NCBI RefSeq assembly: GCF_003144115.1
Contig: NW_020312025.1
Span: 97,125 to 161,124, forward strand
DNA from: Tilletiopsis washingtonensis
Taxonomy: Eukaryota > Basidiomycota > Exobasidiomycetes > Entylomatales
Length of the DNA stretch: 64,000 bases
Direction of reading: 5' to 3'
How positions within the stretch are numbered: the stretch's first letter is position 1; each line of letters begins with the position of its first letter. The notes beneath the pieces are model-generated. The model was not told the DNA's origin and did not search any database. It worked only from the letters and a program-made list of their open reading frames with translations. Below are positions 47,801-60,140 of the stretch, piece by piece. The position numbers and the translations under genes were made by a program.

Positions 47801-48753
47801 CGCACCGCACCGCCTGCGCCGCTCGCGCCTCTCGTCGCTGCGGCTGCGGCTGCGCTCCTCGTCTGCATGCGTGGGCGCTGCAGCCTGCTGTGCGACGCTG
47901 AGCTCCACCATCCCTACTCTCCTCTCGCACCTCGTTCCTACGCATCTCTCCACTCGGCAGCGACTCTGCTGCTGCACCCCCAACGCCTGAGCCGCTGCCT
48001 TCCTCGGCTCTCCCGCCGACGCGTCGGCCGCCGCGGCGCCAGATCTGAACTCCGGTTCGACGAGCGCAAGGGCCCTTTGCTCTTCGCCGCTCGCCTCGTG
48101 CTGCTGCTGCGCCGCCCTCGCTCCTCTCTTCGCACACCGCTCGCTGGCGCCTGCTCTGCCCGCCGCAGCTGCGTGCCCAGGCTCTCGCTTGAGACGCAGC
48201 GCAGCCTCTCCGCGGAAATCCAAGCGCCAGCGGGGGGCGTGGCCCAGCAGAGGCGCGCGGCCCTTCGCGCTTCTCACGTGTGCTGCCGCACGCGCGTGCG
48301 CCCAGCCGAGCCGCCTCATCCCTCGAGGCGCCAGCAGCACACCGTCTGCTCGTCACCACCACCTCCACCCACCTCATCTGCACACCTCCGCTGCGTGTGC
48401 CGAGAGCCTCTCTCTTCTCGCACCTTGCTCCGCCCCTCGCTGCCAAGGTGTGCCTTGCCGCTGCCGCGCGTCTGCCGTGCAGGGCAAATTGCCACCCCGC
48501 ACCCGCACCGCCGCTGCGCCCCGCCCGCGGCGCGCGCGCCTCTGCCGCGGCCAAGCAGTCGAGTCGAGTTCGCTGAGTGCGTGCTGAGCCTGCAGCAGGC
48601 CGCCTGCGCCTCTCTGCCGCTGCTGCCGCCCGGCGACATCTTCCGCCGCACCTCGGCAGCGGGACACCTCTCTCTCCGCTGCTGCTCGACCCCTAGACGG
48701 CGTGGGCAACTTCCCAGCTCCTCTCTCTTCCACCCCAAGCGTAGCGCGTCGCC
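44810..48753. other. Large intergenic region, 3.9 kb, between peroxidase and OPI1-family genes
   Basis: These are divergent promoters with no recognisable coding gene. Translations of the open frames are Arg/Ala/Ser-rich without motifs. From about 47860 to 48750 the plus strand is increasingly C/T-rich with many CTCTCT and CCTC tracts, which fits a long leader of the OPI1-family gene. Opi1-type regulators in yeasts are themselves controlled by inositol-responsive elements (core CATGTG); I could not settle whether any here are real. Confidence 0.45.
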
Positions 48754-51552
48754 ATGGCCACGCCTTCATCTTCGCGCCTGGCGCCAGACGCCATGGACCA
48801 AGACGAGTATCCGATCGCGTCTTCCTCGCGCGCCTCCTCTTCTGCTGCGGCACACGAGCGACGCAGCAGTGCCTCTTCCACCTCTGCGCCGCACGCCGAC
48901 GCAGAAGAGGCACGCTGGCGCGCCATTCGCGATGCCGGCGATGCCGCTGGTCCCGCCGCGGCCGACACGCCAGGTCGCGAGGGTGCCGCCACGCCCAATG
49001 CCTCCTCGCACGGTGGCTATGATGATGAAGCCGCGACCGAGGAGGAGACGTATGAGGCCAGCACGCCCTCGCGCGCTTCGCTCAGCGTAGACGCCGAGGA
49101 CGAGGACGTCAAGATTGCGATCATGGCACTGGGAGCCATGAAGCACTTGGATGGAAGATCGCACGCGGCGGAGACGGGAGAGGACGAGGGGAGCGCCGGG
49201 TCGGCGGCTGCGAGGATACGACGAGCGCCTTGTGAGTACGCATAGCCGACGCACGGCGATGCAGGAGGAAGTGGGCGTGCGGCCATGGCGCATCAGCTCT
49301 TTGCTGACGCTGGGCATTGCCGCAGCTCCAGCAAGAGGCTCTTCATCGTACCACTCCGCCTCTTCCGCACCCTCTACCAACTCGACGACGATTTCGTCTC
49401 CCATTTCGACGCCCGGCTCGGAGACGACCGGTCTTTCAGTGCCCTCGACCTCTTCTCCCAAGGTCCCACGCACGTTGGGCGATCTGCCGCCCGACTTTCC
49501 CTTCCCGGCAGTGGTGCAGGATGAGGACGGAAACGAGGTCACCGTCGATCCGGAGATGATGAAGGACGCAGACTTCCTGAGGAAGGTCTCCCACTTGCCG
49601 ATTGTGCGAGGGACGCTGCGCGCCTACGAGCTCTCAAAGCAGCACAGCCGCGTCGTCAAGGTGAGTGCCCGTCTCTCCCGGCCCACGCCACCGCGCGGGA
49701 CTGCGCTGACGCTGCGCCGTACTGCGCAGTACGGCTCGGATCTGGTGGAGAGCGGCGTCAAGGCCATCTCGCGTCCAGTAGTCAGCCGCGTCAGCGCCAG
49801 ATTGGGGGAGAAGGGCGTGGAGCAGTTGGATGCCTTTGCTGCGCGGCAACTCGAGCGGGTGAGTGATCGCGACATGTCAAGGGGCCCACACTGGAGCACT
49901 GTGGCTCAGACGTGCACTGTGCCACACAGCTTTACCCGTCGGCGGAAGGCACGCAGTCGCGCAAGGAGCGCCAAGAGGTGCTGGATGAGCTCGACGAGCG
50001 CGAGAGGACGGAGTGGAAGGACATGAGCGTCGAGGAGAAGTCGAAGCGGCGCAAGGCCTACTTTGCGCTGCGCATGGAGGAACGAGAGCGCGAGATGGTC
50101 GTCAACGAGCTGCGCAACCGGAAAGGCAAGAACCGTGCTTCGCAGCAGCAGCAGCAGCAGCAAGAACAGGCTCGCGGATCAACGGCCTTGGTCGCCACGC
50201 GCAGCTCGGACGGTCACGATGGCAGACAGCCAGGCGCGAGAGCGTACACGGCGGAACAGAGCGCCGCGGCGGCGAGAAGCCAGGCGGCAACGACGTCGAG
50301 CGGAGGTGGCTGGGGATCCATGCTCGTCGAGGCTGGTGTCACGGCCGGCGGCCTGAGTGCTGCCGTGAGCGAAGAGAGCATGAAGAGCCTCAAGTACTGT
50401 CTGCAGTGGCTGCAGGTGAGCCTTGCGCACTTTGACTTGCGTGCGCTAGGGACGCCGCTGATGCCAACGCCTTCGCAGTACGCCACCGCCCACATCGAGC
50501 ATCAAGTGACGATTCTGCGCGATCTCATCGTGAAGCTCAACCACGGCGAGCTGGAGATTTCGCATGCTGCACTGCAGCATCTCGGCAACATCAAGGGCGA
50601 TGTGGTGCAGACGATCCGAGGCGTCGTGGATGTGGTGGGCAAGTACGCCGGCGGCGCGCTCCCCGAGCCCGCGCGAGGCAGCGTCAAGGCCTTCATCCTC
50701 AGTCTTCCCGCGCGCTGGGCCACGGTCAATCGCCCGACCGAGCTTGCGGCAGGCCCTTCCTCGCCGTCGTCCTTCGGCGGCTCGCCTGCCTCGCCCTCCT
50801 TCTCAGCCGCACACATCAGCGGCGGCGACTCGGCGACACAACAGCTCAACCTGCCTCCTCATCGCGCCACACAAGCTGCAGCTGCTCGGCAAGCTCAACA
50901 GATGCACATGGCTGCCACGACGCAGGCGGCGAACCGCGTGCTGACGCTCGCAGTCGAGTCGCTCGACGTGCTCCGAAGCGTCACGATCGTGTTTGGCGAG
51001 TCCCTGGACCGCGCAGATCTCTGGGTCGAACGTCTACGCGTACTGGGCCTGCAACGCAAGCGTGCTCACGAGCAGGCCGCTGCCGAAGAGGCGGCGGCAC
51101 GCATCGATGATGGCATGCGGGGCGCCCTCTCCTCTCCGAGCCAGCGCAACTGGGAGTCTGCGCGCGGCATCTCTGGACGCCACACGAGTCCCGGAGGCGA
51201 CAGCAACGTCTCGGCCACGACGTCTGGCTCGAAACGCCGACGCGTCAGAGACGACGGAGTGCCCATGTCTCGCAGTCCCAGCGTGAGCGGCACGCCTGCT
51301 CCTCGCATGTCGTCGCATGGCATTAGCGACGATGAAGGAGGCCGCACGGAGACAGAACGCCCGACTTCCACGCGCATGGCTTCCTTTACCGCCGGCGCGT
51401 CGAGCTCGGTCTCGCCCGCCGCCGAGACTTCGGCGGCGAGCCGCAGACGCAAGCAGCGCGCGGGCAGCAAGAGTCAGAGCGGAGCGAGAACGCCGAGCGC
51501 CCACAACACGCCGGCTTTCAAGCAGCTGCAGCTGCAAGACGAGAAGCGCTGA
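48754..51552 (+). CDS. OPI1: Opi1-family transcriptional regulator of phospholipid synthesis
   Basis: In yeast, Opi1 is held at the ER by phosphatidic acid and Scs2, and on release represses inositol- and choline-responsive lipid genes. Exons 48754-49231, 49326-49660, 49730-49858, 49930-50415 and 50479-51552 give about 833 aa, twice the yeast length. The family signature is split over three exons: SHLPIVRGTLRAYELSKQHS, then RVVKYGSDLVESGVKAISRP and GVEQLDAFAARQLERL. Later come a charged helical segment (QEVLDELDERERTEWKDMSV), a short poly-Gln run and LKYCLQWLQYATAHIEHQVT with TILRDLIVKL, a possible leucine-rich helix. The N-terminus (Ser-rich, acidic) and C-terminus (Ser/Thr/Arg-rich, SGSKRRRVRDDG as a possible NLS) are extended. 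No clear FFAT motif was seen. Family membership is strong; exact regulatory wiring in this fungus is unknown. Confidence 0.88.
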
Positions 51553-52167
51553 TGCGCCCGCCAGATCCCTTGTGCAGCGCTGCAGGATCTCTGAGCGCGC
51601 ACGCGCGAGCTACGTCTTGCACTCGACTCTTTCTCGGCCGATCGCTCCGAGCAGCCTCTTCCCCTGTCCTTCTTCGCTTCGCGGTGATCATGACTCCTTC
51701 TTCTCTTCATATTCTCCTTCCCGCATATCCCCACAGCATCCTTGCTTCTCTCTCGCCGTCATTCTGCCGCACCCTTTCTTCATCAAGCTTTCGCTCGCTC
51801 GCTCGCTTTCCTTTCGTCTTGCCTCTGGTCTCGTTCGTTCCTCGTCGTCTGTTCATCCTCTCCTTTTCTCCACCCGCATCTCCTTCCCTCTGCTTTCCTT
51901 CCCTCACTCGCCTCGCTGGTACGCAGCTGCAGCTCCAGCGCCTCAAATGTATGCTCACATTCTCATTGACGGGGCGGAGGGGTATGTCATGGGCGAGGAG
52001 AGAGCCGGAGAGAGGGAGACGTGTGGAGGGGAGAGAGCAGCAGGGGAAGCGAGGCGAGGCGAAGCGGCGTGCGCGGTGCGAAAAGGTGCAAGCGGCGCAG
52101 CCGCAGGCGAGGATGCCTGCGAGCCTCGCCCCAGCCACGCGCCGCTCCTGACTCCCCTCTCGCTTGC
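51553..52167. other. Intergenic, convergent 3' regions of the OPI1-family and PH-protein genes
   Basis: No gene was seen. It is strongly C/T-rich on the plus strand from about 51620 to 51910, with short GCTC and TTCT simple repeats. Confidence 0.4.
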
Positions 52168-55100
52168 TCAGAGCGACGCGAGCGTGCGCAGGCCCACGAT
52201 GAGCACCTCGGCATCGTCCTCGGTGTCAGTAAATGCCACGAGCGGCGAGCGATGCCGATCGTGCCAGACAATGCGGAAGCTGTTCGGCATGCGCCCCTCC
52301 TCGTCGAACTCTTCGACCGAAGCGATGTTGCCGCGCAGCTCGATGTGCTCTAGAGCCGGCTCCTGTGGGATGAAGAGGGCGCAATGGTGAGAGGATGAGG
52401 AGAGCGGAGAGGAGAAGCCACTCACGCCCTGCGCCTTGCCGAGGCTCAGCGAGTGGTCTCGCAGCGTGAACCAGCGGCGACGCCATGACTGCGCAGGGGA
52501 ACGTCAATGCGCTGCAGGCAAGAGCAGCAGCTATGGCAACTCACCGGCACGACGCCGCCCGTCTGCACATTGATGGAGCCCTCAAGCGCCAGTTCGCCTT
52601 CCTCGTACAGCGCCCTAAAGTCCCCCTCGAGTGCCTCTCTTGCTCGTGTCTTCGCCTGCGCGCGCCGCTGTGCCTCTTCTTGGCGACGACGAGCAGCCTC
52701 GGCCTCCTCTCGCAGCTTGGCCTCTCGCAGTGCCCTCGAGCGAGCTTGCCGCTCGGCGGCCTGCACTGCGTCGCGTTCGTCCAGCTCTCGCTGCTCCTGC
52801 TCCCGTCGGGCGGCGGCAGCTCGCGCCTCCTCCTCCTCCTTCATCCGCTCAACGGCAGCTCGACGTCGTCGTTCCTGCGCGTCGAAGAGAGCGTCAGTCA
52901 TGGCCGAGAGGCGTTCGAGAAACAGGCCACGTACGGCATCACCCACCTCAGACTCGAGCTGACTGCGCTCGTACGCGCCGAGCTGATCTCGCAGCGCCTG
53001 TTCTCTCGCCCACTTGGCGCGCGCCAAGAATTCCGCCTGCGCTCTCTCTCGGTTCCTGCGTTCCGCCTCTGACACTTCAAAGGCCAGCCGGCGCTGCTCC
53101 AGCCTCGCGACTTCGATCTGCGCTCTTGCCGCTCTGTCGGCAGCGTGCGCTCGTCGGCGCGCCTCGGCAACGCGCGTCATGTCGTCGTGGCTCTCGCCTG
53201 CCCAGCGTGCATCTTCTAGCTCTTCCTCCGAGAGCGGCGGCGGAGGTGGGAGCTGCTTGCTCCGCGGTCGTTCCTTCGCCGCGTACTGTGCCTCTCGATC
53301 AGCAGCGATGCGCGAGCGCATCTGACGTTCTAGCCAGCTTTCGCCCTCGAGGAAGAGACGCTCGGCTTTCGCCGCTGGTCGCAGCATCGCAGGTATTGCC
53401 GGCACGGGAGGCACCGAGCTGATGCCACTGTGGTGCGCCTGCGTCTTCTGATCGATCGTCGTCATGCTCCACTTGGACGTCTGAGGCGGCGCAGCTGGCA
53501 TCCAGAGGCCAAGCGCAGGCGTGGGCCCGAGATCGATCTCTGGCTGTCGGAAACGCGCATCGACGAGCGTGGCGGCCGCTGCGGCACGGGCTGCCTCAAT
53601 GGCCTCGTCCTTGGCCGACGGGCGGCCATCGAGCATAAGATTGCGCGTGCGAGGCGTCGTCGTCGCTGCAGCACGCGGCGAAGACCGAGGCGTCGCGCGT
53701 GGCGGCGACAGTGGCACTGCACGCAGCGGCGATGAAGGTGCGATGCGAGGCGGCGACAAGGGCGCCGCCGTACTGCCGCCCGTAGAGCGCGAGTTGGAAG
53801 CGGAATGCGAGGAGCGCGGGTGGACGATGGAGAAATGCGCCGGCTCGAGACAAGACGAAGGCACGGGCGAGAGACTGTTGCCCTTGCTTGCCTGCTCCGT
53901 CGAAGAGCGCAGGTCGTCGACGCTCGGGTTGCGAGGCAGCGGCGCATCGGGCGGAGAGGAGCTCGGCGGTCGTCTGATCGTCGAAATGCTGCTAGCCTTG
54001 CTCGACGGCGGCGCTGCCAGCGTACTCGCGAGTGTAGGCGCGAAGCGAGCATCAGTAGAGTGCAGCGTGGCGCTCTTCTTTGTGCTCTTGTCGCTGCGGA
54101 GCTGCTGCTCATCAACGGACTCTTCACTCATGCGCGACAGCTTGCCAGAGTTGCTGCGGCTTGCTGTGGTATCAACGGACGGTCGACCGTGCACCGAGTT
54201 CGACGTCGCAGCCGTACTGGTGGTCGTTCGGCTGTCCGTCGTCTCCATGCGCGCAGAGGTGCGAGAATCAATCGTGTCGTACTTGCTCGCCCGCGTATCC
54301 GACGACGCCGTGTCCTGGCTGAGAGTAGGCTTGTGGCGCGTGAACGGCTTGTGCTGTCTCTCGATGCGACTCGCCGCAGCCATAGGCATGCTGCCGCACC
54401 ACTTGCGCTGTTCCTTCGAGAGCTTCTGCATCAGCTTGTCTCGCCGTTGCTCTTCTGAGCGGACGCGGGCCGCCTCTTTTCGCCGTGTGCGTTCGCGCTC
54501 AATCGCGGTCATCGAAGCAGCCTGCTCTTGCTGCCACTTGACGAACTCGTCTCGCTCGCGCTCGAGCCGCTGCGCTTCTTCGGGATCGACGTCGATGGGA
54601 GCGGCCAGCACGGCGTCGAGTTGCGCCTGCTCCGCCACGCTGCCTTCCTCTTCGCCATCGTCTAGCTCGTCAAGATCGAGCGCCGACGGCATAGGTGCGT
54701 GTCTGAACGCTCGTGCTGTAGCGATGCTGGTACGATGGCTCAGATAGCCTGCCGCGAGCGAGGAGAGGTTGAGGTTTAGCACCGCCGAAGAGTCCGTCGC
54801 GTTCGTGCCGTTCGTGACGGCGGTCCACTTGCTCCATCGTTCCGGCTTGATGACCACGCCGTCGGTCTTCTCCGGCTCGGCGGACATCATGACCCAGCCG
54901 TCGGGCGGCGAAATGAGCGGCTTGCTCGACGGATCGACTGAAGGCGTCGTCATGGGCGGAATGGTGGCGCTGAAGGTGCGCATCGAAGGCGTGTTCGGCA
55001 TGGAGTACATGTCGTCGGAGCTGCCCCAGTCCGAGGCGCACGTAGGCACGCTGCGTCGAGAGTTGTCGTGCTGCAGCGAAGGCGCGAGCTCCTCGGCCAC

Positions 55101-55720
55101 CTCTTCCTCTTCCTCCTCTTGCGGCTTCGGAGGCGGCGGTGGCGGCGGCGTCGGCGAACGTGGCGCGGCGCGTGGAAGTGTCGGCACGAGCGGAGTGCCG
55201 GGCGCGAGCTTGAGCGTGACGCGGATGAGCTGGTCTGTGAGCTCAGAGGGTCGAGAAATGACGGCCATGGCGATCAGTGCTGGATAGACGTCGACGAGCG
55301 CGCGTCCGTGGCCGAGTGCTCTTGCGCGGCGCACAGCGCTGCGAGGCGAGAGCGGCCGTCAGTGGTCGAGCGCGCACAAGGGAACAGCCAGCGACTCGCC
55401 GCTTCGCGCTCGATGACTCTGACTCACCTGACGCTTAGCCCAAAGAAGAGCACGAGCATGTACTGATCGCAGACGCGCAGCAGCAAAAAGCGCACCTCGT
55501 TCGCCAGCATGAGGCGTTTGGCGCCATTCCATCCTCCCTCCGCCTCATACGAGCCCTTGAGCAGCACCTCGAGACTCGGCGTCGCTCTGCTCGTCGTCTC
55601 TGCTACGCCATCGACGCCTTTGCGAGCGTAGGAAAGGAGTAGGAAGGAGATCGATGGCGACGCAGCTCGAAGCGAGGTCCATGCCGCGGTGACGGCGGGA
55701 CTCTGACTGTCGAGCGCCAT
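52168..55720 (-). CDS. Coiled-coil protein with C-terminal PH domain, function unknown
   Basis: Four exons (55428-55720, 52545-55338, 52426-52488, 52168-52362) join in frame to about 1114 aa. The N-terminal ~170 residues (VTAAWTSLRAASPSISFLLL, ANEVRFLLLRVCDQYMLVLF) vaguely recall an actin-depolymerising-factor-like fold, but this is weak. Then come Pro- and Glu-rich linkers and a WVMMSAEPEKTDGVVIKPERW block. Two Arg/Glu-rich coiled-coil stretches follow, one with EEAQRLERERDEFVKWQQEQ and one long stretch near the end of exon 2 (AEARRRAHAADRAARAQIEV onward). The C-terminus is a PH domain: SWRRRWFTLRDHSLSLGKAQG, then HIELRGNIASVEEF, SFRIVWHDRHRSPLVAFTDT and EVLIVGLRTLASL. A membrane- or cortex-associated scaffold is plausible. 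The start may lie further upstream, up to 56050 in the same frame. Confidence 0.7.
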
Positions 55721-57857
55721 GGGCGCAGCTTGCAGGAGCAAGCTGGAGTCGAAGAGTGGCGGGTCGGGAAAGGCGTGAGAGTGATTGAGGGCGGAGAGGA
55801 GAGGAGAGGGCGCAGAAGGAGAGATGGGAGTGCGGAAGCGCCAGTATGGAGCTGCCCGTTCGTGAAGTGCCACCGAGCTCGAAGCGTGGCTGTCTGTGGA
55901 GCCAGAGCCGCGAGATGAGCGTGAGGCGCGAGCAGGCAGAAGAGAGGTGCGGTGCCAGCCTGCCGAGACTACAGAGCGCAGAGGGTGCAGCAGCGGCGAC
56001 GCAGGCGGCATCTGCGTCGGCCGCTCGGCTGCTGAGGTGGCGAACGTCATGCTGGGCCCAAGCTGCTGCCGCCGGTGTGTTCAGGGTCCGGCTCGAGATG
56101 CGTAGCGGAGATCTGACGCGCCGAGACTGCGTGGAAAGGGAGAAGGAGGACCGAGCGAGCTGCGAGACGTGATGAGAAGATGCCCGAGCGTCCGGACCAG
56201 CCGGGATGCGGTTGCGAGCGAGTCCTCGGCACGAAGCGGTGGCGGTGGGATGAGCTCGCTCGCAAGTGAGAGGCCCGAGCGTGAGGAACTTCGAGCAGGA
56301 GAGCCACGCGCGCTTGCACGAGCCCGAGAGAGCTTGGGCCTCCTCTGTCCCTTGCCTCTCTCTCTCTCTGCCGTCGGGGATCAAGCCGCGTGCCGAGCGT
56401 AGCCGCAGAGGTGCGTGCGTGTCGGTGCTCGATGAGCCTCGCAGGAGAGGAGATGGTGGTGGGAGAAGCGAGAAGCGCTTCGTGGCGAGCTGCCAGAGGT
56501 GAGAGAGAGACGAGAGGGCGGGGCTCTCGCAGCCTGCTCGCACTCTGCTGCTCCACACACTTTCCTGCAGGCGCCGAGATCGGCCTCGTCGGGCTCCACT
56601 TGGGCCACTGCTCTGTGGTTGCTGACTCGCTGCTGCGTGCGCAGAGAGAGGGCTCGACCCAGTGCTGCCACGCTCGTGGCAAGCTCGGCGCCGGCGCGGC
56701 GTAGCTCTGCAACCAAGGCCGAGGCAGAAGGGCCCGGATGATCTTGCCGCTGTCTGCTGCTGATCTTGCGCCCTGCTGCTGCTGCTGCTCTGCTGAGGTG
56801 CCGCGCCGGCTGTCCTCGAGATGCTTGCTGTGCCTGCGCCGACCTCGGAGTCTTTCTGCTGTTGCCCTGGGCCGAGGACGAAGAGAAGAAAGGATCGCCG
56901 TGCTCCGGCGGCGCAAGGCGCTAGTGCTGCCGATGGGTGTCTGGCGTCGGTGCCTATCAACTCCGAGTCCGGGGTGCGGTGGCTGCCGCCGTGTGCCTGC
57001 CTGCTTCGGTCGTCGAGCAGCAGGACCGTGTGTTGTCGAGCGGTCACGAGTGGCGAGAGGCGACATGCAGTCTACTGTGGCCGCAGCGCTCGGTGGCGCC
57101 GATGCGCGGGAAGCACTCTATCCCAAGCCACTTCGTCTCACCCCTCTGAAGGTCCGGCTGCGGGCGCCCCTGAGCGAGCCTCGGCCTCGCGTGCGCTGCT
57201 GCGGCACCCGCGCTGCTGCTTTCAGCCCTACGACCGCGGTCGAAAGCAGCCGCAAGCAGAGCCGTATGGAGGCTGCCCCCACGAATAGATCGACGCTGCC
57301 CCTGCGCCCTCCTAGATGTTGCCTGGCTCGGAGCCGGGCTTATGCTCGTGGACCGCACGCGCCGAGTGTGTCATGGGACGTTTCTAGCTTGCCTCGCTTG
57401 CTTGCCTGAGCTGCCGTGTCTGGCATCTCACCTCTCTTGTTGCGCATCAAGACGTCGAGCGCTTGAGGAGTCAACGAGAGGAAGGCGACGCAGGAGGACA
57501 AGGCGAGGCTCGAGCGTGCATGCAGGACAAGAGGCAAGAGGCGCGAGGCGCGCACAAGGCGAAGAGCGTGGAGCGTTCGCCCGCCGCGCAACCGCGCCGC
57601 TGCGCCCGCGCACCGCCTTCGCGCCTCGCTGCCTGCCGCGGCGGCGGCAAGCGGCAGCGGCGCGCTGCACCTGAGCCGCCTCCGCTGCGCCCCTGACGCT
57701 GCGCCGGGATGAGGACGAGACACCTGCTGCTGCATGCTGATGCCGCCGCAGCTGCCCTTGCGGCTCGGGTCGGCTCCCGCTGCCGCTGCCGGCTTCGTAG
57801 AGCAGGCGACTGGAGGCGCGATCACGGCGCGACGGAGGGAGCCTGCCGCGCGCCGAT

Positions 57858-57890
<33 letters not shown>

Positions 57891-58059
57891 TCGGCTCCGC
57901 TGCCGCATCCGCGCTCCGTGATGAGCCCTATTGGCTCGCAGCCGTTGAGCGTGCTCTCACCACCACCACCATCTCCTTCTCTCGGCTGGCTGCGCCATCG
58001 GGCGTGGCCGGTCCGCGACACGACATCCCGCTTGAGCGACGACCAAGTCCATGAGCGAG
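55721..58059. other. Intergenic region, no gene recognised
   Basis: Upstream region of the PH-domain gene and beyond. Open frames up to 500 codons exist on the minus strand, but their translations are Ser/Arg/Ala-rich and motif-free, and they run into the PH-protein gene in another frame. A GCC trinucleotide run lies at 57858-57890. The segment from about 57420 onward begins to resemble the spacers of the palindrome array. Confidence 0.45.
57858..57890. repeat. GCC trinucleotide repeat, 11 units
   Basis: Eleven consecutive GCC units in noncoding DNA, just upstream of the palindrome array. Confidence 0.9.
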
Positions 58060-58073
58060 TAGAGTCCAGCGCC

Positions 58074-58124
58074 GATGAGGCTGTCCTGCGTGTGCCTGTC
58101 AGGCATGCGTGAGGCTCCCTCATC
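58074..58124. repeat. Palindrome, unit 1 of the array
   Basis: A 51-base imperfect inverted repeat. GATGAGG at the left end pairs with CCTCATC at the right end, and the core GCCTGTCAGGC is at 58094-58104. Confidence 0.7.
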
Positions 58125-58315
58125 TTCGCGGGCCTCGACTTCGCTTGATAGCTTCGGGCGTCGCTTCACGCGGCGAAAGTCGCTTCTTCTTCTTCGTCCA
58201 CCACCCTCTCTTTCTTCGCGTCGAGGTCTTCCATCTGGCCAGATCGCGGCCCGTTCACGGAGAAGGTCGCCTTACTGCTGGACCTAGAGACACAGATCTG
58301 TGCAGTCTATCGCTT

Positions 58316-58362
58316 CTGAGACCGTCTATGCGTGCCTGTCAGGCCTGCATGGATCGTCTCAG
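58316..58362. repeat. Palindrome, unit 2 of the array
   Basis: A 47-base imperfect inverted repeat. CTGAGAC at the left end pairs exactly with GTCTCAG at the right end, centred on the core GCCTGTCAGGC at 58334-58344. Confidence 0.75.
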
Positions 58363-59050
58363 CAGCTGCCGTTAGGCTGCACAGATCTACGCTTCTTCGT
58401 CTTGAGCGGCGAGAGTCGCCTTCTCCTCTCGGCCCATCGCCTCGCTGCCTTTCTCTCTTCTTCGCACCAAGGTCCTCACCGCCTTCTGAGCGCGGGCGCT
58501 CCACCGACAAGGCGAGCTCACTGCTCAGCGATGCGCTTTGGCATGTAGATCTCGGCCGGCCCTCGACGAGCCTCTTCTGCGCAACCTGCGCGCAAGAGTC
58601 TCATCAAGGCGCTCGTCGCTCTGCACATGCTAAGCTCGTCACTTGCGCCGCAACGATCGTAGCTTCTTCGTCCACCATCTCTCTCTTCGCGTCAAGCTCT
58701 CTACGACGACCGTCTCGGCGACGTCTCGCTCCACGATGACCATCTCGGCATCGGTCTCTCGACGAAACGAGTAGCCCTCTCCGCCGAGCCGACTAGCATT
58801 GCAAGTGTTATGTAGACGGTACGGGCCAGGCTTTTGCACGTGTGTCTACCAGACACGCTTGGAACGGCCTGTCCCGTCGTTCTGCTTCACACATGCCTTG
58901 CTAGTCAACGAAGCAACGACATCGCCTCGTATTTGTCGGCGCAACACGCTCGCCTCCGTCTGCGCATCAAGGTCGCACCGACGCTCGGCCGCAATCCTCT
59001 TCCGTGCGGCCGGGCCAAGTCGATCGGCATCGCGTGTGCTCTTTGACGTC

Positions 59051-59109
59051 CATTAGTGAAGCAGTCGGACGTGTTTCTGTCAGACATGCGTCCAACTGCT
59101 TCACTAATG
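59051..59109. repeat. Palindrome, unit 5 of the array (longest perfect outer arms)
   Basis: A 59-base inverted repeat. The outer 15 bases, CATTAGTGAAGCAGT and ACTGCTTCACTAATG, are perfect reverse complements. They are followed inward by GGACG and CGTCC and the core TTCTGTCAGAC. A structure this long is not expected by chance. Confidence 0.85.
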
Positions 59110-60084
59110 ATGGCAGGGTCTCACGCCATGCTGGTCGACTTAGCCGCGACGGTGGTCTTCTGCGTTCGGCGCTCCATCATCGTCTCTGCTTTGGCATCAA
59201 GGACCTCGTCATCGTCATCGAGCGGAGCCGTTCTGCGCACGAAGCAACCTCGACGCTCATGGGATCATCCTTGCGAGTGTAGGTGCTTTGCGGTGCCTTG
59301 ACGCTGTCGTACATGTGTCTGTCAGACACGCGTCCGATCGCCTCAAGCGCTCGTGACTGCATTTACACACGCCATCATCGTCCTTCGCGCGGCGAGCATC
59401 GCTTCTTCTGCTTGCCTCACGACCAGCCTCTCTCTTTTCGCTTGCGTCAAGATCCTCGCCGTTGGACGTCGCCGGTTCACCGACGTGGAGATTTCGCTGC
59501 ACAGCGCGACGAGGGAAACAGGGCTCACGGCTCGTTTCGCCTTCGACTCTCCTTCATCGGCGCACCGATCAGTTTTTCTCGCGCGGACACCAACGCTCAG
59601 CTCCAGCTCGCGATGCGTATGGCCGATGAAGTCCATCCGAGGAGGCCCTCGTGTGTCTATCAGGCCTACGCAGGACCGCCTCAGATGTATCTGCTCGACC
59701 ACACGCATTTCGTGCTGAAGCGCAGCCATCTGCAAGGTCGTCGTCTTCTTCAGCTCTGCGGATCGCACGCGTCGGACCATCGTCTCCGTCGCCCGTGCGT
59801 GCGTCGAGACACAAACGAGGCGAGCTCGCCGCTCGTGTCATGATGTCGGCAGGTGCAGATGCGGCATTTGTCTCCGAGGCCGTCTACGCGTGCCTGTCAG
59901 GCCTGCTTGTCCGATCTCAGAGGCATGATGCCGCATCGTGCTCCCATGCCTACATCGTCGCAGGAGTTCCGACTTCGCCTCCCCGATCTTCTCGACTACA
60001 CTCGACTCGACTCGACCGACTCGACGACCCGACGAAAGCGCGCTCGTTACGTCTCGTGTGCGCTGCAGTGCTTAGGCAGAACAA

Positions 60085-60140
60085 CCTTCCTGAGGCTGCC
60101 TATGTGTGTCTATCAGGCCCGCATAGGAGCATCAGGGAGG
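60085..60140. repeat. Palindrome, unit 9 of the array
   Basis: A 56-base imperfect inverted repeat with arms CCTTCCTGAGGCTGCCTATG and GCATAGGAGCATCAGGGAGG around the core GTCTATCAGGC. Confidence 0.75.

Noticed and set aside
55545-57047. 500-codon minus-strand open frame upstream of the PH-protein gene
   Set aside because: It overlaps the first exon of the PH-protein gene in another frame. It is Ser/Arg/Ala-rich with no domain and no splice signals consistent with a gene.
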